From assembly GCF_000004195.4 (NCBI RefSeq), contig NC_030683.2, positions 72,821,764-72,885,763 of the forward strand: 64,000 nt of DNA. The letters are read 5' to 3'. A program made the position numbers and the translations under genes. Below, piece after piece: positions 1 through 12,690 of this stretch; within the stretch, counting starts at the first letter, position 1, and each line of letters begins with the position of its first letter. Source of the stretch: Xenopus tropicalis (lineage: Eukaryota > Chordata > Amphibia > Anura > Pipidae). The notes under the pieces are model-generated. The model did no database searches. It was not told where the DNA came from and worked only from the letters and a program-made list of their open reading frames with translations.

Positions 1-29
1 GAAAAGTAAGCATTATTTCGAGCAGTATG

Positions 30-357
30 CAGGTATGGCATCCCTTATCCGGAAACCCTTTATCCAGAAAGCTCCTAATTACGGAAAACCCATCTCCCAT
101 AGACTCCATTTTAATCAAATAATTCAGAATTTTAAAACTGGATTCATTTTTCTCTGTAGTAATAAAACAGTACCTTGTAATTGATCCCAACTAAGATATA
201 AATAGTCATTTTTGGAGGCAAAACAATCCTGTTGGGTTTAATTAATGTTTTATTGATTTTTTAGTAGACTTTAGGTATGGAGATCCAAATTACAGAAAGA
301 CCCCTTATCCGGAATACCCTCGGTCCCGAGCATTCTGGATAATGGGTCCTATACCTG
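30..357. mobile_element. MITE of the CAGGTATRGGA family, copy 1
   Basis: The element begins CAGGTATGGCATCCCTTATC and ends with the inverted form GGGTCCTATACCTG, followed by TA. The interior matches the copies at 1820-2147 and 23088-23414: an AAAACAATCCTGTTGGGTTTA stretch and paired 'ttatccgga' blocks near both ends. It has no coding capacity. The 23088 copy shows a TA target duplication against an empty paralogous site; here the left TA has become TG. This is a very common Xenopus non-autonomous repeat, and the superfamily assignment (TA target, so mariner-like) is my inference. Confidence 0.85.
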
Positions 358-1282
358 TACATCAATTTAAAAATAAGCAGCCTTTTCATAATTTTTAACA
401 TAATAATATGGTTTGGAACAGTTACCTAAGCATTTCCTGTGTTGTGTGGGGCTGTTAATGAAGTACTACATTCAAAATCTTAAGTGAGATCCACTAGCCA
501 AAACACAGCAATATAGGTGTAAATTAGAAGTAATTTATAACCACAAGTGCAGTGTGAAAAAGTACGATTTTTGGACAAAGCATTAAATATGGACAAAAGT
601 TTACTGTGCCTATTGATGCAACCCACAGTGAGAATTCTGCTCAAGGGATCAATGAGGGCTCTTGTGCATCAACTCAGTAGAGTCAAGATGGACACAATTG
701 CCACTCATATGGAAGTGCAAGATGTCTTTGTAAATGACCCATACTGTGTCCATCATGTCTCTTCTGATGAATGATGCACAAGTGCACCTTTTGATGCTGG
801 AGGACCCTGGCGCTGCCACCATCCTGAAGCTCCAGGGTTCCCCCAGTGTGTTCCATTAAGAGGAACACCAGACTTTTCTTCAATATGCAAGTGTAATTGC
901 ATCCATTTTGATGCATTGGCCACAGAGTGGTTGCAACTCTGCACTTGCCCACAGTGATGCTGGAATTATGGGGAGAAAGGCTACATTGCGGGTAAAAAAC
1001 ATGGTGAATTGAACTTTGCACACTGCATTTGTGGTCATAAATGATCCCTAATATCCTTAGGATTTATAACTGTCTGTATACTGCAAAACATTGCGCAATT
1101 ACCCATGATGGTAGCCTGTACAAAGCACATAAAGGATATGTAAACCCTACACACAAAAATGTAATCAGTGAACAGCCTCTTTGAGATCTTTCAATACCTG
1201 CCACTCTGGTTGTCCAGAGGTTAATAGTAAGGCTGCAACATCCCCTTAATCACTTAGATTTCCTTCTCATCCTGTAACCCAC
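358..1282. other. Intergenic, no recognised feature
   Basis: Short open frames on both strands here (up to about 110 codons) have no recognisable motifs and mostly lack an ATG start. No RNA gene or repeat was recognised. Confidence 0.5.
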
Positions 1283-1554
1283 TCAGCCCCCTCCCTCAGG
1301 AATTAGCTTTGACTTCTGGCTTGTGGGCATGCTCAGTTGTTCTAAACTCAGATTACTAAACACGCCCTCCAGTCTAGCAGCCAGTAAATAGATTGGCATT
1401 GCTGGTTCCCATAGAAACTCAGCTCTAGCTGTCTGCTTCAGTTTTTTGAAAGACAGTTCTGCTTGTGTGAGCCTGTATTCTTGATGAAATGTATGCTGAA
1501 TAAGGGTCTTTGTGTGTGTGTATGCTGTTTGCAGATTTAAATGTATCTGATTAT
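1283..1554 (-). mobile_element. Remnant related to the T2-type MITE at 57140-57967 (empty hAT site)
   Basis: Read on the minus strand, this stretch aligns with the interior of the 57140-57967 element, sharing 'cagatacatttaaatctgc', 'tattcagcatacatttcatc', 'gacagctagagctgagtttc' and 'ctggctgctagactgg'. It lacks the 308-bp hAT insertion found in that element: at 1409-1416 it has a single CCATAGAA, the reverse complement of the TTCTATGG that is duplicated around the hAT. The terminal TTAAAGG motifs are not seen, so it is a truncated copy. Confidence 0.75.
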
Positions 1555-1635
1555 AGGGTTGATTCACTAAGGTGCGTTAAAACAAGCGCTATTTATAGCA
1601 TGCGTTGAAAATTTTATGCACCTGCACCCTAAACA
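1555..1635. mobile_element. Half copy of the AGGGTTGATTCACTAAA palindromic MITE
   Basis: It starts AGGGTTGATTCACTAAGG and continues into 'gcgttaaaacaagcgctatt', like the arms of the complete elements at 3179-3689 and 25766-26408. No second arm is visible. It directly abuts the T2-type remnant. Confidence 0.6.
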
Positions 1636-1819
1636 GAGCGTGCTTTTCTCCCTACTCACTTTTCAAACACAGTCCTATTTGTCAAATTACACCCATTCCT
1701 CATTGGTGGCTTCTCTCTACCAGCACTTCCTGTCAGCTCACAGGGGTGGGGACTCCTTCCGCTTTGCACTGAACAACACAGTGGGAGAGACTGGTATTCA
1801 CACAGCCACCCTATATATT

Positions 1820-2147
1820 CAGGTATGGGATCCCTTATCGGTAAACCTGTTATCCAGAAAGTTCCAAATTATGGAAAGACCATCTCCCATAGATACCATT
1901 ATAAGCAAATAATTCTAATTTTTTAAAAATGATTTCCTTTATCTCTGTAATAATAAAACAGAACCTTGTACTTAATCCCAACTAAGATATAATTAATGCT
2001 TATTGGAGGCAAAACAATCCTATTGGGTTTATTTAATGTTTATATGATTTTTAGTAGAGTTAAGATATGGAGATTTGAATTACAGAAAGATCCTTTATCC
2101 AGAAAACCCCAGGTTCCGTGCATTCTGGATAATAGGTCCTATACCTG
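1820..2147. mobile_element. MITE of the CAGGTATRGGA family, copy 2
   Basis: Termini CAGGTATGGGATCCC and GGTCCTATACCTG, 328 bp, with the same internal AACAATCCTATTGGGTTTA block as the other copies. The right end is followed by TA and the left end is preceded by TT. Non-coding. The short open frames that cross it are chance. Confidence 0.85.
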
Positions 2148-2250
2148 TATACATAGGGTGAGAGAGAAAGATATCCTCTCTGTGAAAAGGCGAGTTAAAG
2201 GTTTAACATGTGATATATCAGCAAAATAAGCTTTTAGAAAGTTTTATTGG

Positions 2251-2735
2251 CATACTTCCCAACATTTGAAAATTGTAAAGAGGGACAAAAAGGGATGGCA
2301 CACGTAGTGCGGCGAAAGTTTTTTGACCATCCCCTTCTATGACCACAACCCCAAATACCACTCCCATTTTACAAAATTTGTCAGGTTATGTAAAGTTTGA
2401 ACACATTTTTGGGGGGGTTTGGGGGTCTTGTTTTATGTGTTATCACAGTTTTGCTACTGAAGCTGAAATTGCCTTTAAACTGCAAGTCTCATTTCCCCCA
2501 AGAGACCTATTTATCTTATTAGTTACAATTGTATCTAAGTGCAGGCGTTGTTTGTTGGGTTTCTGGGCTCTCTGGCAAAAGCTGCTTATTTAAGTTTGAG
2601 AAACTTTGTATCTTTTTTTACCATTCAGTGCAGGAGATCAAAGGGAAATTAGGGACTTTTCAATAAGAATCCTGGACTGCGGGCTGAGTTTTTAAAATTG
2701 GGACTGTCCTGCGAAAATCGGGACAGTTATGTATG
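2251..2735. mobile_element. Interspersed repeat ending CATACTTCCCAAC / degenerate GTATG
   Basis: The left end CATACTTCCCAACATTTG is mirrored by a degraded right end, 'gggacagttatgtatg'. The interior holds the 'gagggacaaaaagggatgg' and 'gggactgtcctgcg' stretches of a common frog repeat. No coding capacity. The class is not certain. Confidence 0.6.
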
Positions 2736-3178
2736 TATAAAGGGGTAACTTCTAGTTAATATTTTGACCGAAACATAACATTTTTTATTTGTTGGGAAGG
2801 CAAACAGATCTTATTGTGCCCTAGAACTAATGGCAGGTGGTAAGAACAGAGCTGCCTTGTGCCTACTGAAGCTGCACTCTGCACCTCATGTGGGGATTTG
2901 TATCTACTATGAGGTGCAAAGTACAGCCAGACCCCAGACAGGAGTGTTCTTTGAATGAGCATTGAGGGGCGTACTTTTGCTCAACATTTATCTATCAACA
3001 GAAATATTTATCTGCTATACACCTATCTCACATGAAAATGAAAATTTGCTAAATATCTGAGCAGATCCAAGCATCAGTCTAGATAGGGCAATTTGTTTCA
3101 CACCTGCTGTGTAAGAACTACAACCCCCAGCATTGCTGGTAGGAGCATGTTGTGAAGTTTAGATCCAGAACAGACAGT
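2736..3178. other. Intergenic, no recognised feature
   Basis: Single-copy-looking AT-rich DNA. I see no gene, RNA or repeat boundary in it. Confidence 0.5.
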
Positions 3179-3689
3179 AGGGTTGATTCACTAAAGGTCG
3201 ATAAGTTTTATCGCTAAAGTATTAACGCAAAATTTTGCGGTACCGCATGCATTAATTTTAACACATGCGTTAATTTGCGCGCCGAAATAATACTAACGCA
3301 TGATTCACAAACACTTAGACGCATTAAATATCGCATTTGTCTGTGCGAAAATTAACACCTACTTGAGGCAGGCGGTAATTATAGAAAAGTAGAGTTAATG
3401 AGCTTTTGGCAATAAAATATGGACTTTGCAGTGTGATTTATTTAAGTATGTGCGTTTTTTCGCACGCAGCGACTATTTGTGAGCGATGCATTGATTAGCA
3501 CGTGTTCCATCAAATACCACACGAAAATAGTCTTTGCGGCTTAAATAACGCAAGAAACATCGCGTCTAAATTAACGTGAATATACTTTTAGTGAATCGTG
3601 GGTTAAAACGCGAAAAATTAAACGCGATAAAATTTTTACCATATGCTATAAATAGCGCACGTTTTAACGCACTTTAGTGAATCAACCCT
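3179..3689. mobile_element. Palindromic MITE, AGGGTTGATTCACTAAA family, AGT target duplication
   Basis: A 511-bp element starting AGGGTTGATTCACTAAAG and ending CTTTAGTGAATCAACCCT. It is flanked by AGT at 3176-3178 and 3690-3692. The arms are rich in alternating 'gcgttaattt', 'tcgcgt' and 'ttaacgc' motifs that can pair across the element. The centre ('aggcaggcggtaattatag') is shared with the copy at 25766-26408. It has no ORF. The 3-bp target duplication suggests a PIF/Harbinger-like mobiliser, which is my inference. Confidence 0.85.
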
Positions 3690-3692
3690 AGT

Positions 3693-6600
3693 GTGCGGAT
3701 AGGAACCTGCCACTACATGCATAGGAGTTTTTATCCTCTTCTCACTACCAATTGATAAGCTCAGGAGTAGGGCTAAGAAATGGATTCTCATACTGACCAG
3801 GACCTGCACCAATGGACCTGCTGGCAGGTAAGCAGGTGTAGCTGGAGCTACCCTTAAGGACCCCTTTAAGAGAAGTTCTGCCTTGAGTATGTCTAGAATA
3901 TTTTTTTCAAAGAGGTAAAAAGACAAGTTCTTCTTTGCACGTTGTAGAGATGGTGGTTTTCCAGAGTGTTTTGTTATGCTTTAACCCTTTCTGGGGAAGA
4001 ATTACGTAAGGAGGAAGAGAAGATAGAAATCTTTCCATAATAGTAATACAGACAAGCTGTTAATAGTGCACAGACTGACTTCCCAGTGAACAGCAGCAAC
4101 ATAATATCCCCCCCCCCCATAATGCTTGAAACCCTGAAGAAATGTTAAAGTACATACCCAGATGCCTACATAAAGTGCATGCTTAACTTTAGCGAAATTT
4201 GTTGGCCAGTTTAACAGGGGGGTGGAGTATTGCTCAAGGGGTTTTCTGTTGTTTGTGGCTGTGCAACAGGATTTGGTGTATTGTCCCAGAAATGCCAGCA
4301 AGGGGCAGTTTCCAGCACATGCAAAGGCTCAGGTGCTAAATTACTCACATGCTCAGTTGATTCGTCCTGCATTTGTAGGTGAAAAAGCCTTCCACTTCAG
4401 AATAAACACAGTTAAAGCCTTTTTAAATCAGCATGTTACTGACATACTTTCTATTAACATTGAAAGATTTTATCCAGTGTCAGACTTGGGAAGGCGGGGC
4501 CCACTGGTAAACCCGAGCAAAGGGCCCAACACTCTAGCCTCACCCTGACCCCCTAGCTAAGGGACCACCACTGCCCATGAATTACGGCACCAGCGCAGTG
4601 GTCCACCGCTGCATTGCGCAGCCTAGTGTGCTCAGGCTCATGGGTCCAAACAGAACTGGTGCCTATTGTTTTTTTTTCCCAGTACACCCGCGGGCGTACT
4701 TATCTGCACAAGAGACTAGAGTATATATTCTGAGGTGTAGGACTTGGGCAGTAAGGAAATGAAAGACCTTAAAATGTTTGTAAGAGATATTCTAACAGGA
4801 ACCAATAAGCCATGCACTGTAGATAAATATAACCTAATCTTTACTAAAACAGAATGTATTAATGTGCCTCTAGCTATACATCTGCCATTGTCTTACAAAA
4901 ATAAGAATAATTCTCACTTATAGTGCAAGTAAAATCTCCAAGTTTATATAACCACCACCAAAAGACAGCAACTATATACCACTATGTTAAAGGCACTTGC
5001 TCAAACACCAGGATTATCAGCATTGCCTTCTCCACCTAAATCATGAGATGCAGTGGAATTGCAGTATGCCTCCATGGGGTAAATATCTATGCCATTGGCT
5101 TCAAGAGGGAAGGGGTGTTCACATTAGATAGCTAAATGTGGGTTGATTAGAAGGCTGTAATGTAAAGACTGTTGCAGTAAAGAAGCCCTATGCCCCAATA
5201 AAATTGATATAGAAACTACACAATATCAACTATATCAAAGGTTTAAGTCCACAGCCCCTCCTGGTGTGATAAACAATGAAAACAATACAGTAGTTTGGAC
5301 TAAGGTTAATGTCTGACTGGGCATCTTTGCCACTGCAATGGTGATTAAAATGCGTTCATAATTACTGCCACTTTCAGGGTGCCAGCAGCTCCAGGGGTCC
5401 CCAATGTCAATAAGTCACTTACATACAATTCAGTGGAAGAGGCAGGATGGACACTTCGGAGCTCAGTGCAATTAAATATAGAAGTGCAACTAGCGTCTGT
5501 GTTGGCAAATGACCCTTTAGTTCTGCCTTGCTTTATGGCTGAGATTCTAGCTATCTTTATAACATTGTTCAGACTACAGTGGCCACATCCTATCAGATGC
5601 GGTTTGCAAAATGTATAAATACAATGGGAACAGTTCTACAGCAGTCCTATAATATGACATTATCAGAAAACTGGGTACATATTGAAAAAATAAATATCAA
5701 TCCCTGGGTCAGTGTTGTTATAATGGTATTAATATTATTAGCCTTATAGCATTGATATATTATTAAAATATTCCTAACACCATGATTGGGGGTGACAATA
5801 TTTCTTTAAGCCTGCTCCATCTGTGATACATATGAAAGTATAACATTTGCATTGATGAAGGGGGTGGAGGTTGCATTACATTTTTTAATACTACTACAGG
5901 AATAATGTATACCTCTGTGTGATAATTTGAAAATAATTTCTTGCTGAAAAAAAAACTGCAACTATATTTATTTTTAAACAGAAAATATATTTAGTGCTAT
6001 GATTAGGACAACTGGCAAGGGCTACCTGTACATGTTATGTATTGTATATGTTAATTGATAGTCCTGTAAAGAACCAGTGAACAGATTACTTACACATTTA
6101 AACACGTGTTTTCCCCTGAGTTTCAGATCTTACAAAAGTAGGAAGACCCCACAGAAAGAACAGGATTGAATTCTAGTGCCAGATGGTGGCTCATTCACCC
6201 TCTTCATTAAAGTTGTTAAACCAAACAATAATTCTCATTTTCTTCTCTTCCCAAAGTGCAAACAACTTGACTGACAGATCAAATGTGTGACATGAAAAAC
6301 AGAAACATGATATAGAAAATATTGTTAATGAGAAGTGTTGAGAAGAATTGTAACATGCTAAATGAGTTGTAATTAGCCCTAACAGTCGTGGCCTTTACAG
6401 CTCCCAAACTCCTGCAATATAATGAAGATTTATGAGAGAGCCTTGAAATTCATGTAAAAATACACCATTCGCAGGTTGTTAGTGGCGATTTCTGTATCAT
6501 TATCAGACAATGCAGAACAAGTAGTAATGCCAGTTATAGACATGACTGAACATAAACTAGATATAAAGCCAGCATTTCTGCATATCTTCTGTGTACAGAG

Positions 6601-6804
6601 GCCAAAAGTAAATAAAGGCTGACTAATAAAATAATTTAATCTAAAAAAAAATGGTAAAGAATTTGTTTGGCTATGCTAATACAATATGTCATTTTACAAA
6701 TACTGTAATATTAGAATGCAAGCTCTACAGGGAAGGAACCTAATTCCTTTTGTATTTTTCATATTCTTTTTATTGAAGTCTGTTACATTTGTCTTGCCTA
6801 AAAA
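3693..6804. other. Intergenic stretch, mostly unassigned
   Basis: No gene recognised. There is a run of nine C near 4108 and a GC-richer patch at about 4480-4560 ('aaggcggggcccactgg') that looks like old interspersed repeat. The open frames of 60-108 codons have no homology I know and no splice context. Confidence 0.45.
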
Positions 6805-7040
6805 AAATTTAAATAATTCAAATGATCAAAAATGATTTGCCTTGTCCCTGTAATAATACAATAGTGCCATGTACTTAATCCTGACTATGATATTATTAAC
6901 CCATATTGGAGGCAAAACAATCCTATTTAATTTAATAATTAAATAGTCCTATTTAATGTTTAAATGATTTTAGTAGACCTAATTACAGAAAAAAACCTTA
7001 TTTGGAAAAAAACAGGCATTCTGGATAACAGGCCCCCTTA
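6805..7040. mobile_element. Degraded copy of the CAGGTATRGGA MITE
   Basis: It retains the internal blocks 'ggaggcaaaacaatcctatt', 'tagtagacctaattacag' and 'cattctggataacaggccc' in the order seen in the complete copies. Both termini are lost, and a short internal duplication has arisen ('aatcctatttaat' / 'agtcctatttaatg'). Confidence 0.65.
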
Positions 7041-9443
7041 GAAATACCTAGGGGTAAATGAGATTCCTATTAAAGAAATAATAAAAACACATTTTAGGGA
7101 TTCTGTAAAATATGAGGACTCTAAACAGCAGTAAAATAAGCAACCATAAAGTAAATATGGATTTCCCATGAACTCCCTTTCTCTCAGCCATCACATAGAT
7201 ATTAAAGAAGACTGGGGGTTAAGTGTCATCTTTCAGGTAATAGTAACATCAAACGTTATACCAGGTGGTAACTGGTGTAATACAGCAAAAAAGTAGTTTT
7301 TATTTAACAGGTACCATGATATTGCACACCCTGAATAAAGGCTGAAAAGGTAATTGGCTCAGGCAGCAAATCAACCTTAAAAACTGACACATTTTATTGG
7401 TCCTTATCTTCCCTGCTAATAATGCCCATAAGCATTTTTGTCACAGGAATTGAAATGAAAGGTACCTGCAATGCATTGTGGGTGCTGAAGTGCAAATAAT
7501 TTTTTTTTATTAAAACAGAATTGTAGCTTAGTTTTATAAAAGCTGTTTTGATTGTACTCATAGGAACAAGAAGTTGTGACTTTACTAATATTTATAGTAC
7601 AAGAAATAACAAAAACATAGATGTTTCTTAATTAAAACAATTGGCAAAAAGTAGGTTTAGCAGAATCTCTGCATTGAAATTAATTTTAAAAAATGAGGTA
7701 TACTGCCCCTTTAAAGTGAAGATTCACATTTTTATTGGAGAAAAAAAATCTGAAAAAAGGCAAGTTTTGTATCATTGCCACCAAGGATAATGTTCCTAAA
7801 GTGACAAAATAAAAAACACAGGCAAATCCTAATGATAATAATTCTGTATTCAGCTGATCCTGAAATTAATGTTAAAATAAAATAATTTCCTTAAATTGCT
7901 GACTGCGCTGCTACCTACACCCTCCCCAAGGACAAGATTTCTTTGCTGCTGCTGGAATAAAAGAAAAACATTGTAGTTCTTCTTTATTAAGAACAAATAG
8001 ATATATGATAATTTGTAATGATGCTCATTTTTACCTTTATGCCATTCAAATATTAACATCTGGTGAAGTTCAGTTTACCATTATCTTGTAATATCGCTTG
8101 TAATATCGCTTTTGTATTCTCTTTCATGCTGCAGCAGCAAATCAAACAGTCTCACTAGTTTAAAAAATAATAGTATAATCTTTGTTGTTGAACCTGATTT
8201 ATAACTGTATTAAGCCTTTCCTATACAGAATTACTATTTTGAGAGCAAAAAATGCAAATCTGACAACACCAATTCATGATGTTATTGTAACTGTTTATCT
8301 AAAATTGCTATAAAATGTAGAGAAATAGTACCAGACACCAGAGATAAATGATTCTATCCTTCCTTGTTTTTAAATGCATTTAATTGTTTTTAGAGTGCAA
8401 TCCATTGCTTTTTGCCAAATTGAAATGATTTGTGTAACCTTTGCCTTTGCAAACCTGAAGAACCTGCTGGATTGTAAATAGACAATAAGAAAGGATTCGC
8501 CACTGAGGAGGATCAGGGGAAGTGACCCAATAGTGGCTAGGGGATGTCTCACCCAATATTACTGGCCTTGAAAACTATGACATGTATGTTTTTAATGTAG
8601 ATATTGGCTAGAGATCCACCATTCCAGCTAGTGTACTCATATTGTAGGGTACATTTGTAGAACTAAGAACTGACTACATTAGCAGAACTGAGTCGCACCT
8701 CAAATCTTGTCAGCAAATGAATTTAATTGCCCGTAAAACCATCATTATTAAACTAGTTATATAGGATAGAATTGTGATTTCTAATGTGCAATAAAATGTT
8801 TAATCTTGTCTCCGATACAGAAAAATTAGTTTTCTGTTATAATCATAACATAAAAGATGTTTCCAGGCTTCGGCAAAATTGGCTCATCTCCTTCAACGGA
8901 TCTACTGAAATTAAAGCTACTTTAACGGAGTGTATCCAACCTCACGGTATTACTCATCTAGCAAATAGAATGAATGCTCTAAATCAGCACAATAAAGAAA
9001 TGATGGGAAAGCTCCTAATTATTTGGATTGTTGGCAAACAAGGGAATAATTGTGCTTAGTGCATCGCTTGAGAATGTCGAGTCCCCAGGTTGAACTGCAC
9101 ACATTTGATTGAGCAGTTATGGATATGTTTAAACCTAAAGAAGAAAACCAGTAATGGTTGCTTAAGATTTTGTGGGAGCCTAGGGGCATTTCGTTTGCTA
9201 AAAACAGGGAGAGACAAGGCTGTACAATCTGGCAATATAATGTGATATCTGTCACTGACTTTTTATTTTATTTATAGAAGAAACACTAAGGCAGAAAAAA
9301 ATCAAAGATAATATGGTATCTACTGGCTATATCTAAGAAGAGATTTTGTATCGATATTATTTACTTTTATCAATACTTTTTTAACGAAAGACAAAATTGA
9401 GTTTACAGTCAATAACTCGTTTAATTACATTTTAGTTCGTAAA
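7041..9443. other. AT-rich intergenic DNA, nothing recognised
   Basis: No exon, RNA gene or bounded repeat recognised. Around 7700 'actgcccctttaaag' resembles an isolated T2-type MITE end, but I find no partner. Confidence 0.45.
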
Positions 9444-9775
9444 TAGTAATGAGCAAAATTTTTTCCAGCGAATTTCCGCATTTCACCATTGGCGAATTGT
9501 TTTGCGAAACTTCCGTGAAAATTCAGCATGGAAAAATTTGCAGGATGTAAAAAAAATTTTTTGTGTGTCAAAAGTGCACAAGCACGTCAATTTGGGCACG
9601 TTTGCGTCAAAATGGGGGGTGGTCACGTCAAAAAGGGTGCAGTCACGTCAAAAAAAGGGCAGCCAAAAAAACCACGGACAACAAAATAAATGTGTGGCAA
9701 ATGCGTTTCGCAAATTTTCTTGCCATTTCGCAAATTTTATGGCGAAGCGAAATGGGACAGATTCGCTCATCACTA
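9444..9775. mobile_element. MITE ending TAGTRATGAGC / GCTCATCACTA, copy 1
   Basis: The left end GTAATGAGCAAAATTTT and right end ATTCGCTCATCAC are flanked by TA on both sides. The interior repeats 'cacgtcaaaa' several times (9583-9660) and carries 'tttcgcaaatttt' on both sides of its centre. The related copy at 53773-54031 has the same termini and 'cgtcaaaaaa' motifs. The open frames here are by-products of the repeat. Confidence 0.75.
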
Positions 9776-10395
9776 TTCATAAATGCATTTTAAGATTTCT
9801 GTATGTGCATTTGCAATGGATCTGCACCAAGCAGTAAATCCAGGTTTTTCACATACAATAAGCTTCCCATTCTGCCTTATACATTGCGCTGCGCCATGTG
9901 CCAGTGTTTGTTCAGTACATACACACAGCTGCAGAAAACCATTTAATGTTTCGGGTAGTGCAATGTGGAAGCAGTTAAACAACTTTAGGGAGACTTCAGG
10001 AAAAGTGTGTGGGATTTCCAATAATTGTTTATTTGTTGCCTTTGGGGACTTGTGAGTTTTTGGGAAGGTGTAGTGCTTTGTTGTGCAAAGATGCAGAATA
10101 TAGCTACAAGCAGATCTTTACAGTGTGGAATATTTCTCATGTAGGTTGTGCTGAGTCTGCAGGGAGTAGTTGAGCGGTTAATGAGCCAGTCCATGGCAAG
10201 TGAAGAGCCTTTAGGCAGAAAAAGGCATCGCAGACGCACCTGGCACAAGACAAATAGGACCACTTTCCTGTAACCAATCTGCATGGTGTATGTATATGTT
10301 GGGCCCATATTTTACAACTGAAATGTATACAGAGAATGATGCAGAGTTAAATTTGAAACTGAATGTAGCCCACTTTTGGTTATTCTGTGCTGCTA

Positions 10396-11368
10396 CCTGC
10401 TGATTACTGTACTTTGGCGCTACAGGAGTCCTGAGCCCCCGCTTACTATGGGGGTTAACAGGGATTCCTCCCTTAAAGGCGTGCCTCCACCCAGGGATGG
10501 TGTTGTGGAACTATAATCCACCCCCTGGGAACTTAACAGTCTCTAGTACCTCTGCCTGGAATCCACACACAGCCCCCAGTACCTTGCCCCTCCCTGGGGT
10601 AGTTGCTTACCGGCAGGTAGGTGATCCTTGGTGCAGGAAATAGTCAGATACACAATCAATATGATGAAGTAGATGAATCGTTTATTAGGGCAGGACCTCT
10701 CCAGGAGTGGCACATATTATTTCACACAGCATGCAGGGCTTTACCTCCTTACTACTCATTGAGAGCCTTTTCCTGTTGGGCAACTCACGGTACTCACACC
10801 AAGTGTCTCCTTCTAGGTGATCTCCCCGGTACTCACGCCAGAAGGCACCCCCTCTTGGGGTCCTTCCCGGTACTCGCGCTAGGCAGCATCACCACAGGCA
10901 GCCCTCCCCGGTACTCACGCCTAAGCCCCCTCAGATCCAGCCTCCTGGGCTAGCGGTGACCTTGTCCACCTACCTAACCACTTATGGCCCTGCACTCCGG
11001 CTGATGTAATGCCGGGAGGTCTTAACCTCACTACCACTCCTGGAGGGGCAATGTCCGCCCATTCTAAACTCCTGGTGTCCTACATGCCACTCCTAGAGCG
11101 ACCTATTATAGAACTGCTATCTCTTAACTGTGCCAGGGGTACACACTACCTGAGCAGCCCCTGGGCTAAAATGTCTGCCCTCAGCACATGGCTGCATCCC
11201 TTTATATGGGCCTATGCACCATCCTGTGGCCATAACCCGAACTGCAGGTATACACCCTATTAACTATTTAGCAACCCAGTCATCCCAGTGTCCCTGTTAA
11301 CTATCACCACCCTGTGGCCTGTCCTAGGGGTTCCTGTCCTAAGGGCCCATTTTTGGTAAACCCCTACA
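10396..11368 (-). mobile_element. Possible solo LTR or LTR-like repeat (minus strand)
   Basis: A GC-richer island bounded by ordinary AT-rich DNA. On the minus strand it has a TATAAA at 11206-11201 and an AATAAA at 10686-10681, an order expected of an LTR (promoter, then polyadenylation signal). Ends close to TGTAGGGG and AGTACA can be drawn, but I could not find a convincing target duplication. It includes four imperfect repeats of CGGTACTCACRCC at about 10787-10925. No gag or pol coding region is nearby. It could also be another type of old repeat. Confidence 0.35.
10787..10925. repeat. Four imperfect CCCGGTACTCACGCC units
   Basis: Units 'cacggtactcacacc', 'cccggtactcacgcc', 'cccggtactcgcgct' and 'cccggtactcacgcc' are spaced about 40 bp apart, with loosely similar spacers such as 'aaggcacc' and 'ggcagc'. 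They lie within the LTR-like region. Function unknown. Confidence 0.6.
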
Positions 11369-11370
11369 TG

Positions 11371-12387
11371 AAGAATAGATGGGAACACCTGCTAAAGGGG
11401 AAGAAAGAAAAAGAAATACATTTTAGCGTTGAATTGTGATTAAAAAAATGTCCTTGTAGTAGGACTTCTGTGAGGTATGTTTAGACCAGTAAGTACTGAC
11501 TGTCTGATCCAGCAGCTTTGGGAAAATGTTTCCAGCAATTTGCATTTGTTTATTAGGAAGCTTGGGGTTTTGGTACTGTATGGCTTCTCTATCTGCCAGA
11601 GATAAACCACAGACAAACTAATTGAGAGGGTGTTGCAGCAGTTTGGCCCACTGGCCTGGGCACCCAGGAACATCATGTGGCTGTACCTTAGGTGTCAATA
11701 TTTCGCTATACTGTACTTATAACTCTGGCAATGAATAATGGTAAAAATAAAATTTATATAGCTTGCTTTTTTACAATGCACCAGACATTTACAATCAATC
11801 TTTTTGTTATTTTCTCATGCAGCGTCTAACAGGGTTATTTGAAGACTTTCTGTCTGGATACTATTGTGCTGCTGTGCAAACTGCGCTCCTGCTTCAGGGA
11901 ATGATTGGAGCTGCTACACAACCTGCACAGGATAACATCAAATTTTGGGTGAGGATTGGACAAAACCTGGATCGGGAAAGGGGAAGAAAGAAAGGAGGAG
12001 AGAGGGAAGCCAGTGAGACCCGAGCGGCTTGTTAGAGAACTTAGTGGTTGGAGCAGGGTGAGTGGCTGAGAATAGAACAACAGACGTAGGAATAACCTTG
12101 GTAAATATACAAGTCGCCCATAAATTGAGCGATTGGTCGACGCGACTGGACGTCAAACATTGCAGTGTCCAATAAATAACTGTGACTAATTGTGTTTGGT
12201 TGTCGCCGTGTAAACCCTTCCCATGGCGACAAATATCAGGACCAATCACTCCATCTCTGCCCGGCACCCGCGGCAATTTGCAACCCGGACTTTTTAAAAC
12301 GTTGCGGCGACTGGAAGAGGAATGAATGACTGGAGAGAAGTGGAGAGGCTGTGAAGTGAATGTGAATGCATGCAAAGAAGTAAATGG
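11371..12387 (+). promoter_or_regulatory. barx2: Unique upstream region of barx2 (distal promoter, CpG-containing)
   Basis: This is the sequence just outside the tandem duplication, so it lies upstream of exon 1A only. From about 12115 CpG becomes frequent ('gattggtcgacgcgactgg', 'cggcacccgcggc', 'cgttgcggcgactgg') in an otherwise CpG-poor window, as expected near a vertebrate developmental promoter. An inverted CCAAT box (ATTGG) is at about 12132. Specific factor binding is not established. Confidence 0.5.
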
Positions 12388-12690
12388 CCAGGGAGAGTAG
12401 TGGGTTGAGAAGAGAAAGCATGGGTTAAAGAAGAGTGAAAGAAGCAGAAGTAGAAGAGTGAAAGAAGTACTAAAGGAGGAGAATGGAGAGGAGTGAACGA
12501 CAAAACTGAAGCAACCAACCTGAGGGAGAAGAGAAGTGAGCTAAGAGAGAGCACATTAGAGCCGCTGAGTCCCTCCCAGCAGGCAGAGCGGGTGGACAAT
12601 AAGGAGGAGGGGGACTGTAAGAGCAGCACAATCTGATTGACAGCCGCAGTCTCCTAATATGGGATGGCAATGGTGCATATGCTTGGCGTG

